A stretch of DNA of 39,534 nucleotides from a virus (IMGVR_UViG_3300042519_002058:1-39534), one strand, 5' to 3'. Counted from the stretch's first letter, positions 23,169-36,310 are shown. Notes: a model not told the origin generated them from the letters alone. Made by a program: numbers and translations.

Positions 23169-23768
23169 ATGATTGTAGGAGAATTAACCTGGCAGCAATT
23201 TAGGTCTTTAGATTCAATAAGAAACTTAGACGAAAACAGGCAAATGCAGCATTACCATGAATACCTGGTATCACTTAACGAATGGACTATTCATCAAAAT
23301 AAAGGTCCTATACCTTCAGCAATATCTAATTGCTTAAGTTCTTTGGAGTTTATAGTACAGTATAATGATGAATTGGGAGAATGCCCGGGAGGGCACAGCT
23401 GTGATGCAGCAACTTTTTACTTAAGAGCAAATACAACAACAGTAGGTACAGTCTATTTAAGTAATACAGGTGGAGTAACAGATCAATTTAACTACCCGCC
23501 AGGAGAAACATCTGGACCTAATCGATATAACGTACTAACACTAACACCAGAGCAAGTTCAAGAAATAGCAACAACATCAGAAGACAGTAACATATCTCTA
23601 TCTCTAATATGTGCTACCCCTATTGATGTAGACTATGGATGGGGATTAGGAGGATGTCACTCTAATGTAACATGGGTTACATTAAAACTAGACGGAACAG
23701 AGGTCTACAGCGGATGTCCAGAAAATAACTTTTTAACAATAAATCCTTGTACAGGAGTAGTAATATAG
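23169..23768 (+). CDS. Cysteine-rich hypothetical protein after the capsid gene
   Basis: 199 residues. Residues 1-50 are helical and charged (WQQFRSLDSIRNLDENRQMQ). The remainder is a strand-rich domain with seven cysteines, at NCLSS, GECPGGHSCD, LICATP, GGCHSN, SGCPEN and NPCTG, which might form disulfides or bind metal. No signal peptide or membrane segment is present. With its own promoter-like element just after the capsid terminator, it is a candidate head-decoration or other surface-exposed virion protein. I do not recognise the family. Confidence 0.65.
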   Translation: MIVGELTWQQFRSLDSIRNLDENRQMQHYHEYLVSLNEWTIHQNKGPIPSAISNCLSSLEFIVQYNDELGECPGGHSCDAATFYLRANTTTVGTVYLSNTGGVTDQFNYPPGETSGPNRYNVLTLTPEQVQEIATTSEDSNISLSLICATPIDVDYGWGLGGCHSNVTWVTLKLDGTEVYSGCPENNFLTINPCTGVVI

Positions 23769-23772
23769 TAAT

Positions 23773-24033
23773 ATGGGAAGACAAGCATCATACACTTTAG
23801 AAAACCGTACAATCAATCTAGGAGACATATTTAATGTAGAAGGAACTAGAATGATGGTCAAAGAAATATTTACACTAAATAATCAAACATATATTAGTTA
23901 CGATATTGAAAAACAAGAAGGATTGTCTATTGAATTAATAGATAAATTTATAGAAGATAAGTTTAATTACTTTAACACAGTAATTCCAAATCCAATTGCA
24001 GATACAGTCTGCGGATTAGGAGAAAAGAAATAA
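23773..24033 (+). CDS. Small hypothetical protein, 86 aa
   Basis: Four bases after the previous stop. The first 60 residues are mainly strands (RTINLGDIFNVEGTRMMVKE and QTYISYDIEK), resembling a small SH3-like barrel. The rest is a helix (IELIDKFIEDKFNYFNTVI) and a short tail with one cysteine. No known motif. It is followed by an intrinsic terminator, so it and the cysteine-rich gene form a two-gene unit. Confidence 0.6.
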   Translation: MGRQASYTLENRTINLGDIFNVEGTRMMVKEIFTLNNQTYISYDIEKQEGLSIELIDKFIEDKFNYFNTVIPNPIADTVCGLGEKK

Positions 24034-24043
24034 ACAACAGAGA

Positions 24044-24067
24044 GCCTAGTTTTTACTAGGCTTTTTT
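24044..24067 (+). terminator. Intrinsic terminator before phoH
   Basis: GCCTAGT (24044-24050) and ACTAGGC (24055-24061) form a perfect seven-pair stem with a TTTT loop, followed by six T. The T run flows into the next promoter-like element. Confidence 0.85.
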
Positions 24068-24077
24068 CGTATATTTA
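24066..24077 (+). promoter_or_regulatory. TTCGTATATTTA promoter-like element
   Basis: Third exact copy of the 12-mer, overlapping the end of the terminator T run and 25 nt upstream of the phoH ATG at 24103. Confidence 0.5.
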
Positions 24078-24102
24078 TTGTAAACAAATACAGTTTATAT
24101 TT

Positions 24103-24789
24103 ATGGCTTCTAACCATCACACCGATGAGGTTTTTACTCCAAAGAGAAAACCAAAAAACCCAATTAAGTTTCAACTCCAACTTAATGACGAACAAAAATT
24201 AGCAAAAGCACTTATCGTAGAAAATCCAGTAGTCGTTCTAAAAGGAATGGCAGGTTCAGGAAAGACTTTAGTAGCAGTACAAGCAGCTCTAGATATGTTA
24301 TTCTGTAAAGAGGTAGAGAAGATTGTTATCACAAGACCTACAGTGGCTAAGGAAGAATTAGGCTTTTTACCAGGCGATCTTAAAGAAAAGATGGATCCGT
24401 GGTTAGCACCAATATACCACAACCTTTATATGCTATACGGAAAAGATAAAGTAGATAAAGAATTGGAATACGGAAATATTGAAATTGTACCATTTGCATT
24501 TATGAGAGGTAGAACATTTGTTAACTCTTTTGTAATTGTAGATGAGGCACAAAACGTTACTCAAGATCAAATGGAAACAGTATTGGGGAGACTTGGTAAA
24601 AATTCTAAAATGGTAATCTGCGGGGATTTAGCTCAAATAGATTTAAAAGTAAAGAAAGAAACAGGATTTTCTTTTCTTACAAGAATTGAAGAGCAAGTAA
24701 AAGGTTTTAGAGTATTTGCTTTAAAAGCTAATCACAGACATGAGATTGTAGCACCTATACTAAAGGTATATCAAGATTTTAGGGATTAA
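24103..24789 (+). CDS. phoH: PhoH-like ATPase
   Basis: 228 residues. The PhoH domain is an RNA-helicase-like P-loop ATPase, linked to phosphate stress in bacteria but of unclear role in phages. Visible motifs are Walker A GMAGSGKT (48-55), TRPTVAKEELGFLPGDLKEK (78-97), which is the PhoH signature, Walker B SFVIVDEAQN (Asp147-Glu148), and VICGDLAQIDL (about 202). The length fits the short phage form without KH or PIN domain. It has its own terminator and promoter-like boundary upstream and lies between capsid and neck genes, a location seen in many marine T4-like phages. Confidence 0.93.
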   Translation: MASNHHTDEVFTPKRKPKNPIKFQLQLNDEQKLAKALIVENPVVVLKGMAGSGKTLVAVQAALDMLFCKEVEKIVITRPTVAKEELGFLPGDLKEKMDPWLAPIYHNLYMLYGKDKVDKELEYGNIEIVPFAFMRGRTFVNSFVIVDEAQNVTQDQMETVLGRLGKNSKMVICGDLAQIDLKVKKETGFSFLTRIEEQVKGFRVFALKANHRHEIVAPILKVYQDFRD

Positions 24790-24798
24790 AGTAAGTCG

Positions 24799-24807
24799 CT
24801 ATTTATA
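24799..24807 (+). promoter_or_regulatory. CTATTTATA promoter-like element
   Basis: CTATTTATA, extended to the palindrome TATTTATAAATA, ends 16 nt before the ATG at 24824. It is the fourth exact nonamer at this spacing. Confidence 0.55.
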
Positions 24808-24823
24808 AATAAACTATTTGGTA

Positions 24824-25243
24824 ATGGCAAAATTTACATACTTTATACGAGAAAGACTTAAATTAAACGGAGTTGAAAGAGGTACAAACTTTGAAACATC
24901 TATAACAGGTGTTAACTATGCAGATAGCAGAGTAATGTCAGTACCTTCAGGATCAATGACTGAGATTATTAACTTAGCAGCACTTCCAGGAGCAGGTACT
25001 TTTGTATCAAGCAGTGTAAGGTATGCTAGAATTTCAAATCTTTCAACAGGATCTGTTAATTTACAACTATCTGGTTCAACACATCAATTCAACTTCCTAC
25101 TTCGAGGAAGCGGTAGCTTTATATTTAATTCAGAATACGTAAGCGGTCAGTTTAATAACTTTACATATGGAGATTTAAGATCAGTAAAAGCTTCTCCAGT
25201 TGACTCAGAAGCTACTATTGGATACTTAGTAGTAACTACTTAA
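24824..25243 (+). CDS. Hypothetical virion-type beta protein, 139 aa
   Basis: I use the ATG at 24824 (MAKFTYFIRERLKLNGVERG) because it lies 16 nt after the CTATTTATA element; an in-frame TTG at 24818 is less likely. The protein is rich in Ser, Gly, Thr and Asn with alternating strands (SGSMTEIINLAALPGAGTFV, SNLSTGSVNLQLSGSTHQF). It suggests a small all-beta fold such as a decoration or tail protein. It heads the unit carrying the neck genes. Not recognised as a known family. Confidence 0.6.
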   Translation: MAKFTYFIRERLKLNGVERGTNFETSITGVNYADSRVMSVPSGSMTEIINLAALPGAGTFVSSSVRYARISNLSTGSVNLQLSGSTHQFNFLLRGSGSFIFNSEYVSGQFNNFTYGDLRSVKASPVDSEATIGYLVVTT

Positions 25244-25255
25244 ACTTTTTAAAAC

Positions 25256-26458
25256 ATGGCAAATATTCAAATCTGGGATGGTAGTACAAACTTCATAGCA
25301 GGGGAATCAACTCCCTTTGGCTTTTATGATGATGACTTATCTTTCCAAGAAGATGCACCTAAGGTAGCACGTTATTGTGCTGAGAAATTAGGATGGCCGG
25401 TACTAGATATAGAATTACACGAAAGACAACTTTACGCAGCTTTTGAAGAAGCAGTTACTGCTTACGGAAAAGAAGTAATAGAAGCTATAACTGCAGAGAC
25501 ATTATCTTCCCAATTAGGAGGAAGTGCTGGAGGTTCAGCTGTAAATCAAACTATATTTAGACCTAGTTTACAGAATGTAATTCTAACAAGTGCACAATAC
25601 GGAACAGAAGCAGGAGTAGGAGGACCAGTTACCCTAAGAACAGCAATGATTGATCTTGTAGCAAACCAACAAGACTATAACCTTACAACTCTAATAGGAC
25701 AAGGAGCAATTGAAATACGAAAAGTATTTTACGAAGCACCTCCTGCTATTATGAGATACTTTGACCCATATGCAGGAACAGGAACAGGTATTCAGTCTCT
25801 TATGGATGCATTTGATTTTGGATCATTCTCACCAGGGGTAAACTTCTTATTGATGCCAGCATCTTATGATGTATTAAAAACACAAGCAATTGAGTTTAAC
25901 GATCAAATAAGAAAATCAACTTACTCTTTTGAGATTCATAATAATATATTAACTTTATTTCCAGTACCAGCAAAAGCCGGTAAATTAAAAGTACAGTATT
26001 ATATACTCAGTGAAAAAACAGGTCAATACATAAGTGATACTATTTCATTTGCAGCTTCTGCAAATTCTTCTGGAGCAATAACAGGAACAGGAGGAAGTAG
26101 TTCAACAACAGGTGTAACAACCAATATGTCAAATGCTAATGCACAAAATTTAGTATACTCTGAAATAAACGCAATAGGACGTCAGTGGATATTCAAGTAT
26201 GCAGCAGCTACCTGTAAAGAGATATTAGCATACGTTAGAGGTAAGTACGAAACAGTACCAGTACCAGGATCAGAAGTTAGGTTAAATGCAGCAGATTTAT
26301 TAGCAGATGCAAGAACAGAGAAAGCTACTTTGGTAGAATCTTTAAAAGCAACAATGCAAACAGCATCTCTAACAAACCAGCTTTCCTTACAAGCAACACA
26401 AACACAATATATCAATGATGCTTTATCTAAAGTACCAATGTTAATATACGTAGGATAA
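25256..26458 (+). CDS. Putative neck protein (gp13-like)
   Basis: 400 residues. T4 gp13 (309 aa) joins head and tail. The likely core includes YCAEKLGWPVLDIELHERQL (about 39-58), a helical AFEEAVTAYGKEVIEAI, the VANQQDYNL strand near 140, and IEIRKVFYEAPPAIMRYFDP. The C-terminus is helical (AATCKEILAYVRGKYETVPV and LLADARTEKATLVESLKATM). Extra Gly/Ser-rich stretches (about 85-95 and 265-290) account for its greater length. The position before the gp15-like gene supports the call, but it rests on pattern memory and no diagnostic motif exists. The stop overlaps the next start (TAATG). Confidence 0.65.
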   Translation: MANIQIWDGSTNFIAGESTPFGFYDDDLSFQEDAPKVARYCAEKLGWPVLDIELHERQLYAAFEEAVTAYGKEVIEAITAETLSSQLGGSAGGSAVNQTIFRPSLQNVILTSAQYGTEAGVGGPVTLRTAMIDLVANQQDYNLTTLIGQGAIEIRKVFYEAPPAIMRYFDPYAGTGTGIQSLMDAFDFGSFSPGVNFLLMPASYDVLKTQAIEFNDQIRKSTYSFEIHNNILTLFPVPAKAGKLKVQYYILSEKTGQYISDTISFAASANSSGAITGTGGSSSTTGVTTNMSNANAQNLVYSEINAIGRQWIFKYAAATCKEILAYVRGKYETVPVPGSEVRLNAADLLADARTEKATLVESLKATMQTASLTNQLSLQATQTQYINDALSKVPMLIYVG

Positions 26459-26757
26459 TGAGAAAACTAATAAACGAAGTAACTTTTGGAATATACCAAG
26501 GCCTTATCAGGGTTGGTCACAAAGATGAAATTACAGCTTCAGAGGTTGCAGATTTCGTTAGAGCTATGCCAGGTGTTACAAGAGTTACAGCTATTGATTC
26601 AGATGAAGATAGAAATATAGTTGTACTAAAAGTAAAAATATTAACTGCCAAACCAGGTCCAGTTGTATTTGAAAAGTTAAAAAAAGATACATTTAAGTTA
26701 GTACCTAATATTAAAAAGGTAGACTTGTCTTTAAAATCAATTGAAAAAATAGAATAA
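26458..26757 (+). CDS. Small hypothetical neck-region protein, 99 aa
   Basis: Coupled to both neighbours by TAATG overlaps. The alternation of helix and strand (ASEVADFVRAMPGVTRVTAI, then NIVVLKVKI, then VFEKLKKDTFKLVPNIKKVD) suggests a ferredoxin-like beta-alpha-beta fold. Residues 1-8 (MRKLINEV) faintly resemble the tag with L-I-N-E. No functional motif. Coupling to neck genes implies a structural or assembly role in the connector. Confidence 0.6.
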   Translation: MRKLINEVTFGIYQGLIRVGHKDEITASEVADFVRAMPGVTRVTAIDSDEDRNIVVLKVKILTAKPGPVVFEKLKKDTFKLVPNIKKVDLSLKSIEKIE

Positions 26758-27305
26758 TGATATTCGGAAGCCAAAGAGATTTTAATCTACTTATAAAGAT
26801 AAACAGAGAGTTATTATCAGATGTAATAGAACAAGAAATTCTCTATTACAAAATGTCTTTGGAAGAAACTCAAGCAAACATATACGGAGAAGCTCAGGAA
26901 AAAGTTTATTGGTCACCAGTAAAAGTTAATTGTCTTATTGATAGAGGAGAGCCAGGAATGTCTGTAGATGATTTTGGACCTGATAGAGGAAGATCTACAA
27001 GTTTTAAATTTTTAAGAGAAGATTTAAAAGATGTAAATACTGTACCTGAAGTAGGGGATATTATACAGTGGCAAGAAGATTACTACGAAGTAGATAACAC
27101 TGTAGAGAACCAGCTATTTGTAGGTAGAGACGAGAATTATAACCTAACTGACTACGGACCAGACTATGCAGGAACACTTTCTATTATATGTGTATGCCAT
27201 TTAACAAGAGCAGATAAAGTTGGAATAGTTTCAAGATATGAAGCAACACCAATAGACTCTAATTCAATTACAACGGCAACTACACAAGCAAATACAATAT
27301 TATAA
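26757..27305 (+). CDS. Putative head-tail connector protein (gp14-like)
   Basis: 182 residues. Shared with neck proteins of aquatic T4-like phages, as I recall them, are LEETQANIYGEAQEKVYWSP and VKVNCLIDRGEP in the first half, and VGDIIQWQEDYYEVDNTVEN followed by GRDENYNL in the second. It is shorter than T4 gp14 (256 aa). Position between the gp13-like and gp15-like genes is the strongest support, since T4 has the order 13-14-15. It overlaps both neighbours by TAATG. An alternative is another head-completion protein. Confidence 0.55.
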   Translation: MIFGSQRDFNLLIKINRELLSDVIEQEILYYKMSLEETQANIYGEAQEKVYWSPVKVNCLIDRGEPGMSVDDFGPDRGRSTSFKFLREDLKDVNTVPEVGDIIQWQEDYYEVDNTVENQLFVGRDENYNLTDYGPDYAGTLSIICVCHLTRADKVGIVSRYEATPIDSNSITTATTQANTIL

Positions 27306-28531
27306 TGGCATTAACAAGAAAACCTGTACCGAAATCACAAGTCGAATTGTCTCAAGAGACTATTCAACCTTACTTAAGTCAAGGTAAATCTCTTGTACCT
27401 GCTAATAAAAAAAGAGAGAATCAAAGAACTGTAAAAGGAGATGATGTAAAGCAGTTTCAAGTAGGATTAAAAGATGTAGATGAATCTATATTCTACTACT
27501 TCAACAATATAATTAGACCATCAGTAATTCAGAACAGCATAAAAGTAAACGTTCCGGTTATTTATGGATCACCAGAAAGATGGGCAGCAATGCAAAAAGA
27601 TGGATTTTACAGAGATAAAAACGGTAAGATTCAAACACCTCTTATAATGGTTAAAAGAGATTCTATTGAAAAGAATAGATCACTTGGAAATAAAATGGAT
27701 GCAAATAATCCTGTACATTTTGGAGTATTTCAAAAAAAATATTCACAAAAAAATGTATACGATAGATTTTCTACTTTAAATAATAGAGAACCTGTTAAAG
27801 AATATTACGGAGTTATTATGCCGGACTATGTAAACCTGGTTTACTCATGTGTTATTTTTACAGAATACGTAGAGCAAATGAATAAGATAGTAGAGTCAGT
27901 GAACTTTGCATCAGATTCATACTGGGGAGATCCAGAAAGATTTAAGTTTAGAGCAGCAATTGATAACTATTCAACAACAACTGAATTAGTTGAAGGAGGA
28001 GACAGAACAGTAAAGACTTCTTTTCAAATTAAAATAGCAGGGTATATTGTATCGGATGCAATTAATACAAATGTAGGTAATCCAAATAAGTTTTTCTCCA
28101 AAGCTGCAGTAAGTTTTGGAATAGAAACAGCAACTAGTAGCACCTCCCTACAGAGACAAGCTACAACCTCAACTAAAGCAGGTTCAACAAGGTTTTATGA
28201 TCAACTCCCAGTAACTATAGTACAGGATAATAGTATGACAACAGCACAGATAGAATTTATCTCACTTAACAACACTGAAGTAGTAACCGGTACAAGTATT
28301 GTAAGTGGGGATACAGCAGTATTTTCAGGTAAAGCATTTGCAATACCTCCACCTGGCTTCACAATAACTCAGGAATCTTTTGCTATTTATATAAACAGTA
28401 CCTATATTCCAAATAGTCAGAGAACAGTTTCTCAAGAAAGTGGGGATATAGTGGTAGTATTCGATACCGCTAGCATCAAGTATACTCTTTCAGGAGCAGA
28501 CGAAATAGTGATAGTAGGAAAATTTAATTAG
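27305..28531 (+). CDS. Putative tail terminator / sheath stabiliser (gp15-like)
   Basis: 408 residues. The N-terminal 270 residues contain segments reminiscent of T4 gp15: VNVPVIYGSPERW (about 80-92, compare the gp15 VPITYAS block) and VNLVYSCVIFTEYVEQMNKI then VESVNF (about 179-204, compare IYELSIFTRYEDDMFQIVEQ). KTSFQIKIAGYIV follows near 238. In T4, gp15 caps the tail tube and sheath. The C-terminal 130 residues (about 275-408) look like an added beta-sandwich domain not found in T4 gp15 (272 aa). It ends the connector unit; fibre genes follow. Confidence 0.65.
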   Translation: MALTRKPVPKSQVELSQETIQPYLSQGKSLVPANKKRENQRTVKGDDVKQFQVGLKDVDESIFYYFNNIIRPSVIQNSIKVNVPVIYGSPERWAAMQKDGFYRDKNGKIQTPLIMVKRDSIEKNRSLGNKMDANNPVHFGVFQKKYSQKNVYDRFSTLNNREPVKEYYGVIMPDYVNLVYSCVIFTEYVEQMNKIVESVNFASDSYWGDPERFKFRAAIDNYSTTTELVEGGDRTVKTSFQIKIAGYIVSDAINTNVGNPNKFFSKAAVSFGIETATSSTSLQRQATTSTKAGSTRFYDQLPVTIVQDNSMTTAQIEFISLNNTEVVTGTSIVSGDTAVFSGKAFAIPPPGFTITQESFAIYINSTYIPNSQRTVSQESGDIVVVFDTASIKYTLSGADEIVIVGKFN

Positions 28532-28536
28532 AAGAA

Positions 28537-28902
28537 ATGGCATTAATACGATGGAAACAGTTAACAGGTGACTTAAACGGAGCACCTGTATTTACCGGAT
28601 CACTCCAGATATCTGGATCTATTGTACTGAACGGAATTGATTTATCTATCAATCAAAGTATTTTTAGACAAACAGGGTCCTATTGGAATACAACAAGAAA
28701 TATAGGAATAACAGGATCTTTTCAACTTAATCTTAGTGAAGTAGGTCAGTATTTTGCAATATCAGTTGGAGGAAATGAAAAGATAAAAGTGAATACAGAA
28801 GGAACTTTGCAATTAGCACCACAGAGCGTAACACCGACAGCAGTAACAGGGGGTATCTTTTATAGTTCAAGTGATGCTTTCTTCTTAGGGTTCAATAATT
28901 AG
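28537..28902 (+). CDS. Small fibre-associated structural protein, 121 aa
   Basis: Starts five bases after the gp15-like stop. The N-terminus (MALIRWKQLTGDLNGAPVFT) and the TGSLQISGSIVLNG block resemble the start of phage fibre proteins here (SGS and TGSL motifs). The rest is strands with Gly/Ser turns (GITGSFQLNLSEVG, ISVGGNEKIKVNTEGTL). It might be a short fibre or fibre adaptor. No known domain was recognised. Confidence 0.55.
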   Translation: MALIRWKQLTGDLNGAPVFTGSLQISGSIVLNGIDLSINQSIFRQTGSYWNTTRNIGITGSFQLNLSEVGQYFAISVGGNEKIKVNTEGTLQLAPQSVTPTAVTGGIFYSSSDAFFLGFNN

Positions 28903-28903
28903 A

Positions 28904-28913
28904 GATATTTATT
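28904..28913 (+). promoter_or_regulatory. GATATTTATT promoter-like element
   Basis: GATATTTATT lies 21 nt before the fibre ATG at 28935 and is a weaker variant of the CTATTTATA element. The same GATATTTAT recurs at 30511. Confidence 0.35.
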
Positions 28914-28934
28914 AATAAAATAAAACAATAAAAC

Positions 28935-30005
28935 ATGGCAAATTGGAAAAAAGTCATTGTCAGCGGCTCGTCAGCGCACTTACTAAGTGTAACAGCTTCT
29001 AACTTAACAGATGACAACTTAGTAATAGCAGGTGCAGGAGGAGCATTAGAAAGCAGCGGACTTACCTACAATGGAACTTTATTAAACCTAGGAACTGCTC
29101 AAGTACAAGCAGCAGGATTCTCAGGATCATTCTCTGGATCTTTTCAAGGGAATGGAGCAAACCTAACAGGAATTGTAGCAACAGGTACATCTTTACAAAA
29201 CGCTATAGCAAGCGGAGAAGGTATTGCACCATTTAGCTATACAAATATAGCACCAGTTTCAGTAGCAGTATCTGGAGCAATAGATTTAACAGATAACGCT
29301 ATTACAAAATGGGATAACGATGCAGGTAAGTTTCAAACTTCTTCTTTACTTGATAATGGTATTGAAATTACAGGTGTTACTTCAATTCAGTTAACAGGAG
29401 GTGCTTCAAATCTTTCTGGATCTTTTTCAGGATCATTCTCAGGAGATGGAGCAAACTTAACAGGATTAGTTTCTACTCTAAACGTATCTGGCTCAGCAGG
29501 TAATGGAGCAGTTGACCTAAAAACTCAAACGTTTACTATTGCAGGTACCTCTCTAGAGGTTGAGACATCAATGTCAGGTCAAACTCTTACAATTGGTTTA
29601 CCAAGTGATGTTACAATTGGAAATAATTTAACAGTAACAGGAGATTTATTTGTAAATGGTACAACTACTCAGGTAAACACAACTGACTTGTATGTAGAAG
29701 ATAAATTCATTATCTTAGCATCAGGATCAGCTTCAGCAGGAGATGCAGGTATTATTATTGATAGAGGATCAGATGCAGCAGGAAATATTGCTTTTGGATA
29801 CGATGTAGATACAGATAGATGGGGATTCCAAAACGGATTAACAGATACACAAAATGCTATTACAATCGGTACAAACGGTAATAGTGCATTTGTAGGATAT
29901 GTATTCACAGAAGCAGCTCACGTATCAGCACCAACAACAGGAGAATTTGTAGCAGCAGGAGCAATATACACAGCAACATCAGGAGATATTTTTATATATT
30001 CATAA
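28935..30005 (+). CDS. Tail fibre protein, 356 aa
   Basis: The N-terminus MANWKKVIVSGSSAHLLSV matches that of the giant fibre at 30589 ([18 protein letters not shown]), so both probably dock to the same tail partner. Residues about 62-80 and 161-180 are internal repeats, GFSGSFSGSFQGNGANLTGI and LSGSFSGSFSGDGANLTGL. The C-terminal half has VTGDLFVNGTTTQVNTTDLY, then VEDKFIILASGSASAGDAGI, a pattern I recall from marine phage tail fibres. The protein is strand-rich, consistent with a trimeric beta fibre. No chaperone or enzymatic domain is visible. Confidence 0.75.
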   Translation: MANWKKVIVSGSSAHLLSVTASNLTDDNLVIAGAGGALESSGLTYNGTLLNLGTAQVQAAGFSGSFSGSFQGNGANLTGIVATGTSLQNAIASGEGIAPFSYTNIAPVSVAVSGAIDLTDNAITKWDNDAGKFQTSSLLDNGIEITGVTSIQLTGGASNLSGSFSGSFSGDGANLTGLVSTLNVSGSAGNGAVDLKTQTFTIAGTSLEVETSMSGQTLTIGLPSDVTIGNNLTVTGDLFVNGTTTQVNTTDLYVEDKFIILASGSASAGDAGIIIDRGSDAAGNIAFGYDVDTDRWGFQNGLTDTQNAITIGTNGNSAFVGYVFTEAAHVSAPTTGEFVAAGAIYTATSGDIFIYS

Positions 30006-30030
30006 TAGTTATTAAATAAAAAAAGTTATA

Positions 30031-30213
30031 ATGGGATTAATAGACAAGATTAGGCCTCAACTAAAACAAGAAGAGACTGAAAGTTTTACAGCAGAAGAGT
30101 TAAAGTTTTTACTCTTAAAATTGAGATCGGCAACCTACACAGGACATGAATTTGAGACGTTTTACAATATATGGGTTAAGGTAACAAAAGAATTAGAAAG
30201 ATTAGAAAAATAA
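30031..30213 (+). CDS. Small hypothetical protein, 60 aa
   Basis: A short, almost wholly helical protein: MGLIDKIRPQLKQEETESFT, then AEELKFLLLKLRSATYTGHE. It lies between two fibre genes and is followed by an intrinsic terminator. Its charged helix could be a fibre-assembly chaperone or a structural adaptor. Sequence of this kind recurs near fibre genes in aquatic phages, as far as I recall, but no function is known to me. Confidence 0.6.
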   Translation: MGLIDKIRPQLKQEETESFTAEELKFLLLKLRSATYTGHEFETFYNIWVKVTKELERLEK

Positions 30214-30216
30214 ACA

Positions 30217-30237
30217 AGAGCCTTAGGGCTCTTTTTT
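30217..30237 (+). terminator. Intrinsic terminator between fibre genes
   Basis: AGAGCC (30217-30222) and GGCTCT (30227-30232) form a six-pair stem with a four-base loop, followed by a T run to 30237. Confidence 0.8.
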
Positions 30238-30285
30238 GTTAGTTGATTCTTTAAAAAAAATCTCATAACTTAAAAAGAAAAACAT

Positions 30286-30510
30286 ATGAACTTATTTAGC
30301 ATAGATAACTTATCCTTAGAAGAAATAAACCTCCTAAGACAATCACTTAACGTAATCGAAATAAAAGGGGCTTCGGCTATCTTTGTAGCTACTCTTCAAG
30401 TAAAACTAGATCAAGAGATTTCTCAAATCCGTACTATGATTGAGGAAGAAGAGAAAAAAAAGCAAGCAGGTATTCTAAAGATAGAAAAAGCTGCTAAAGC
30501 AGAACTATAA
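30286..30510 (+). CDS. Small helical hypothetical protein, 74 aa
   Basis: Strongly helical and acidic to basic in pattern: MNLFSIDNLSLEEINLLRQS, then a second long helix around LQVKLDQEISQIRTMIEEEE followed by KKKQAGIL. Heptad-like spacing suggests a coiled coil. It starts 49 bases after a terminator. Located just before the giant fibre, it could be a fibre chaperone or an adaptor; no known family was recognised. Confidence 0.6.
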   Translation: MNLFSIDNLSLEEINLLRQSLNVIEIKGASAIFVATLQVKLDQEISQIRTMIEEEEKKKQAGILKIEKAAKAEL

Positions 30511-30588
30511 GATATTTATATTATATATTATAGACCTGAAGAAGGAAGTGGGCCGGCAATCCGGTAACCAATCGTAATAATACTTAAT
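30511..30588 (+). promoter_or_regulatory. Leader of the giant fibre gene with GC-rich island
   Basis: GATATTTATA (30511-30520) is a promoter-like element just after the previous stop. About 20 bases on comes an island (about 30536-30569) with GGGCCGGCAATCCGGTAACC, the most GC-rich non-coding stretch in the window. It can form a short CCGG/CCGG hairpin with a CAAT loop. A 20-base AT-rich run then leads to the ATG at 30589. It may be an untranslated structured leader. Confidence 0.4.
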
Positions 30589-35573
<4,985 letters not shown>

Positions 35574-35574
<1 letters not shown>

Positions 35575-36308
35575 TGGCTGAGATTCATGGACCAAGACAT
35601 AATAAAGTTTCAGACGTAAGAGGTCCTTCAGGTTTTTATTCAATAAAACTTGGAGGGGAATACGTTACTGTATATGTAGACCAGGAGTATGATGGCGGTG
35701 GTTGGATATGTGTTTTAGCCAATAGAATTAATACAGGAGGTATGTCAAATTTAACATACTCAAATGCTGTAAATACAAGTAACTATAGAACTGGAGGTTC
35801 TACAAATACAGCAGGACCGGTAGTAGACCCGTATTCACCTCTATCAGGATTATCAAATTATAATATTTGGATAGGAACCAAATATTGGGAATTATTAGGA
35901 AAAAGAGCAAATTCAAGCTATGTAACAGTAGTAAATTTTGTATCAACAACAACAGGTGCGGCATTAGGATCAACTGGATTACATACAAAAAGGTATAGAT
36001 GGAGATTTAATAACTTTACTTCGACATATGCATTTAGCGGTGCAGCAGCCATAAGTGATGAGACATCAACAGGATCACCAGGTATGTACTCCTATCATGC
36101 TCTTAATGGATTTAGTCTAACAACATACGATGGTGATCAAGATGCAAACGGGGATGGAAACTGTTCAACATATTACAACAATAACCCATTCTGGTATGGA
36201 TATTGCTGGTCAGGAAACTGGTTCGCAGGAGGAGGGTATCAAGATACATCTTATTGGGATAGTTCTACTACAGATTATCATAATTACGGAGCAGTTTATA
36301 TAAAATAA
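35574..36308 (+). CDS. Fibrinogen-like domain protein (putative receptor-binding tip)
   Basis: 244 residues, mostly one fibrinogen-related domain (about 18-244). Support is GFYSIKLGGEYVTVYVDQEY then DGGGWICVLANRI (about 20-53), equivalent to the fibrinogen Y-CDM-x-GGGW start. The C-terminal block FSLTTYDGDQDANGDGNCST, then NNPFWYGYCWSGNWFAGGGY (about 179-221), matches the calcium-site DxDxD/N and WW-x-x-C pattern of fibrinogen domains. Known members bind acetylated sugars. It starts in the TAATG of the collagen-like fibre, so the two are co-translated. Together they resemble a ficolin split over two chains. Confidence 0.7.
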
Positions 36309-36310
36309 TT

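Noticed and set aside
30536-30575. GC-rich island considered as part of a tRNA
   Set aside because: No cloverleaf, acceptor stem or TTC arm can be drawn; only one short hairpin is present.
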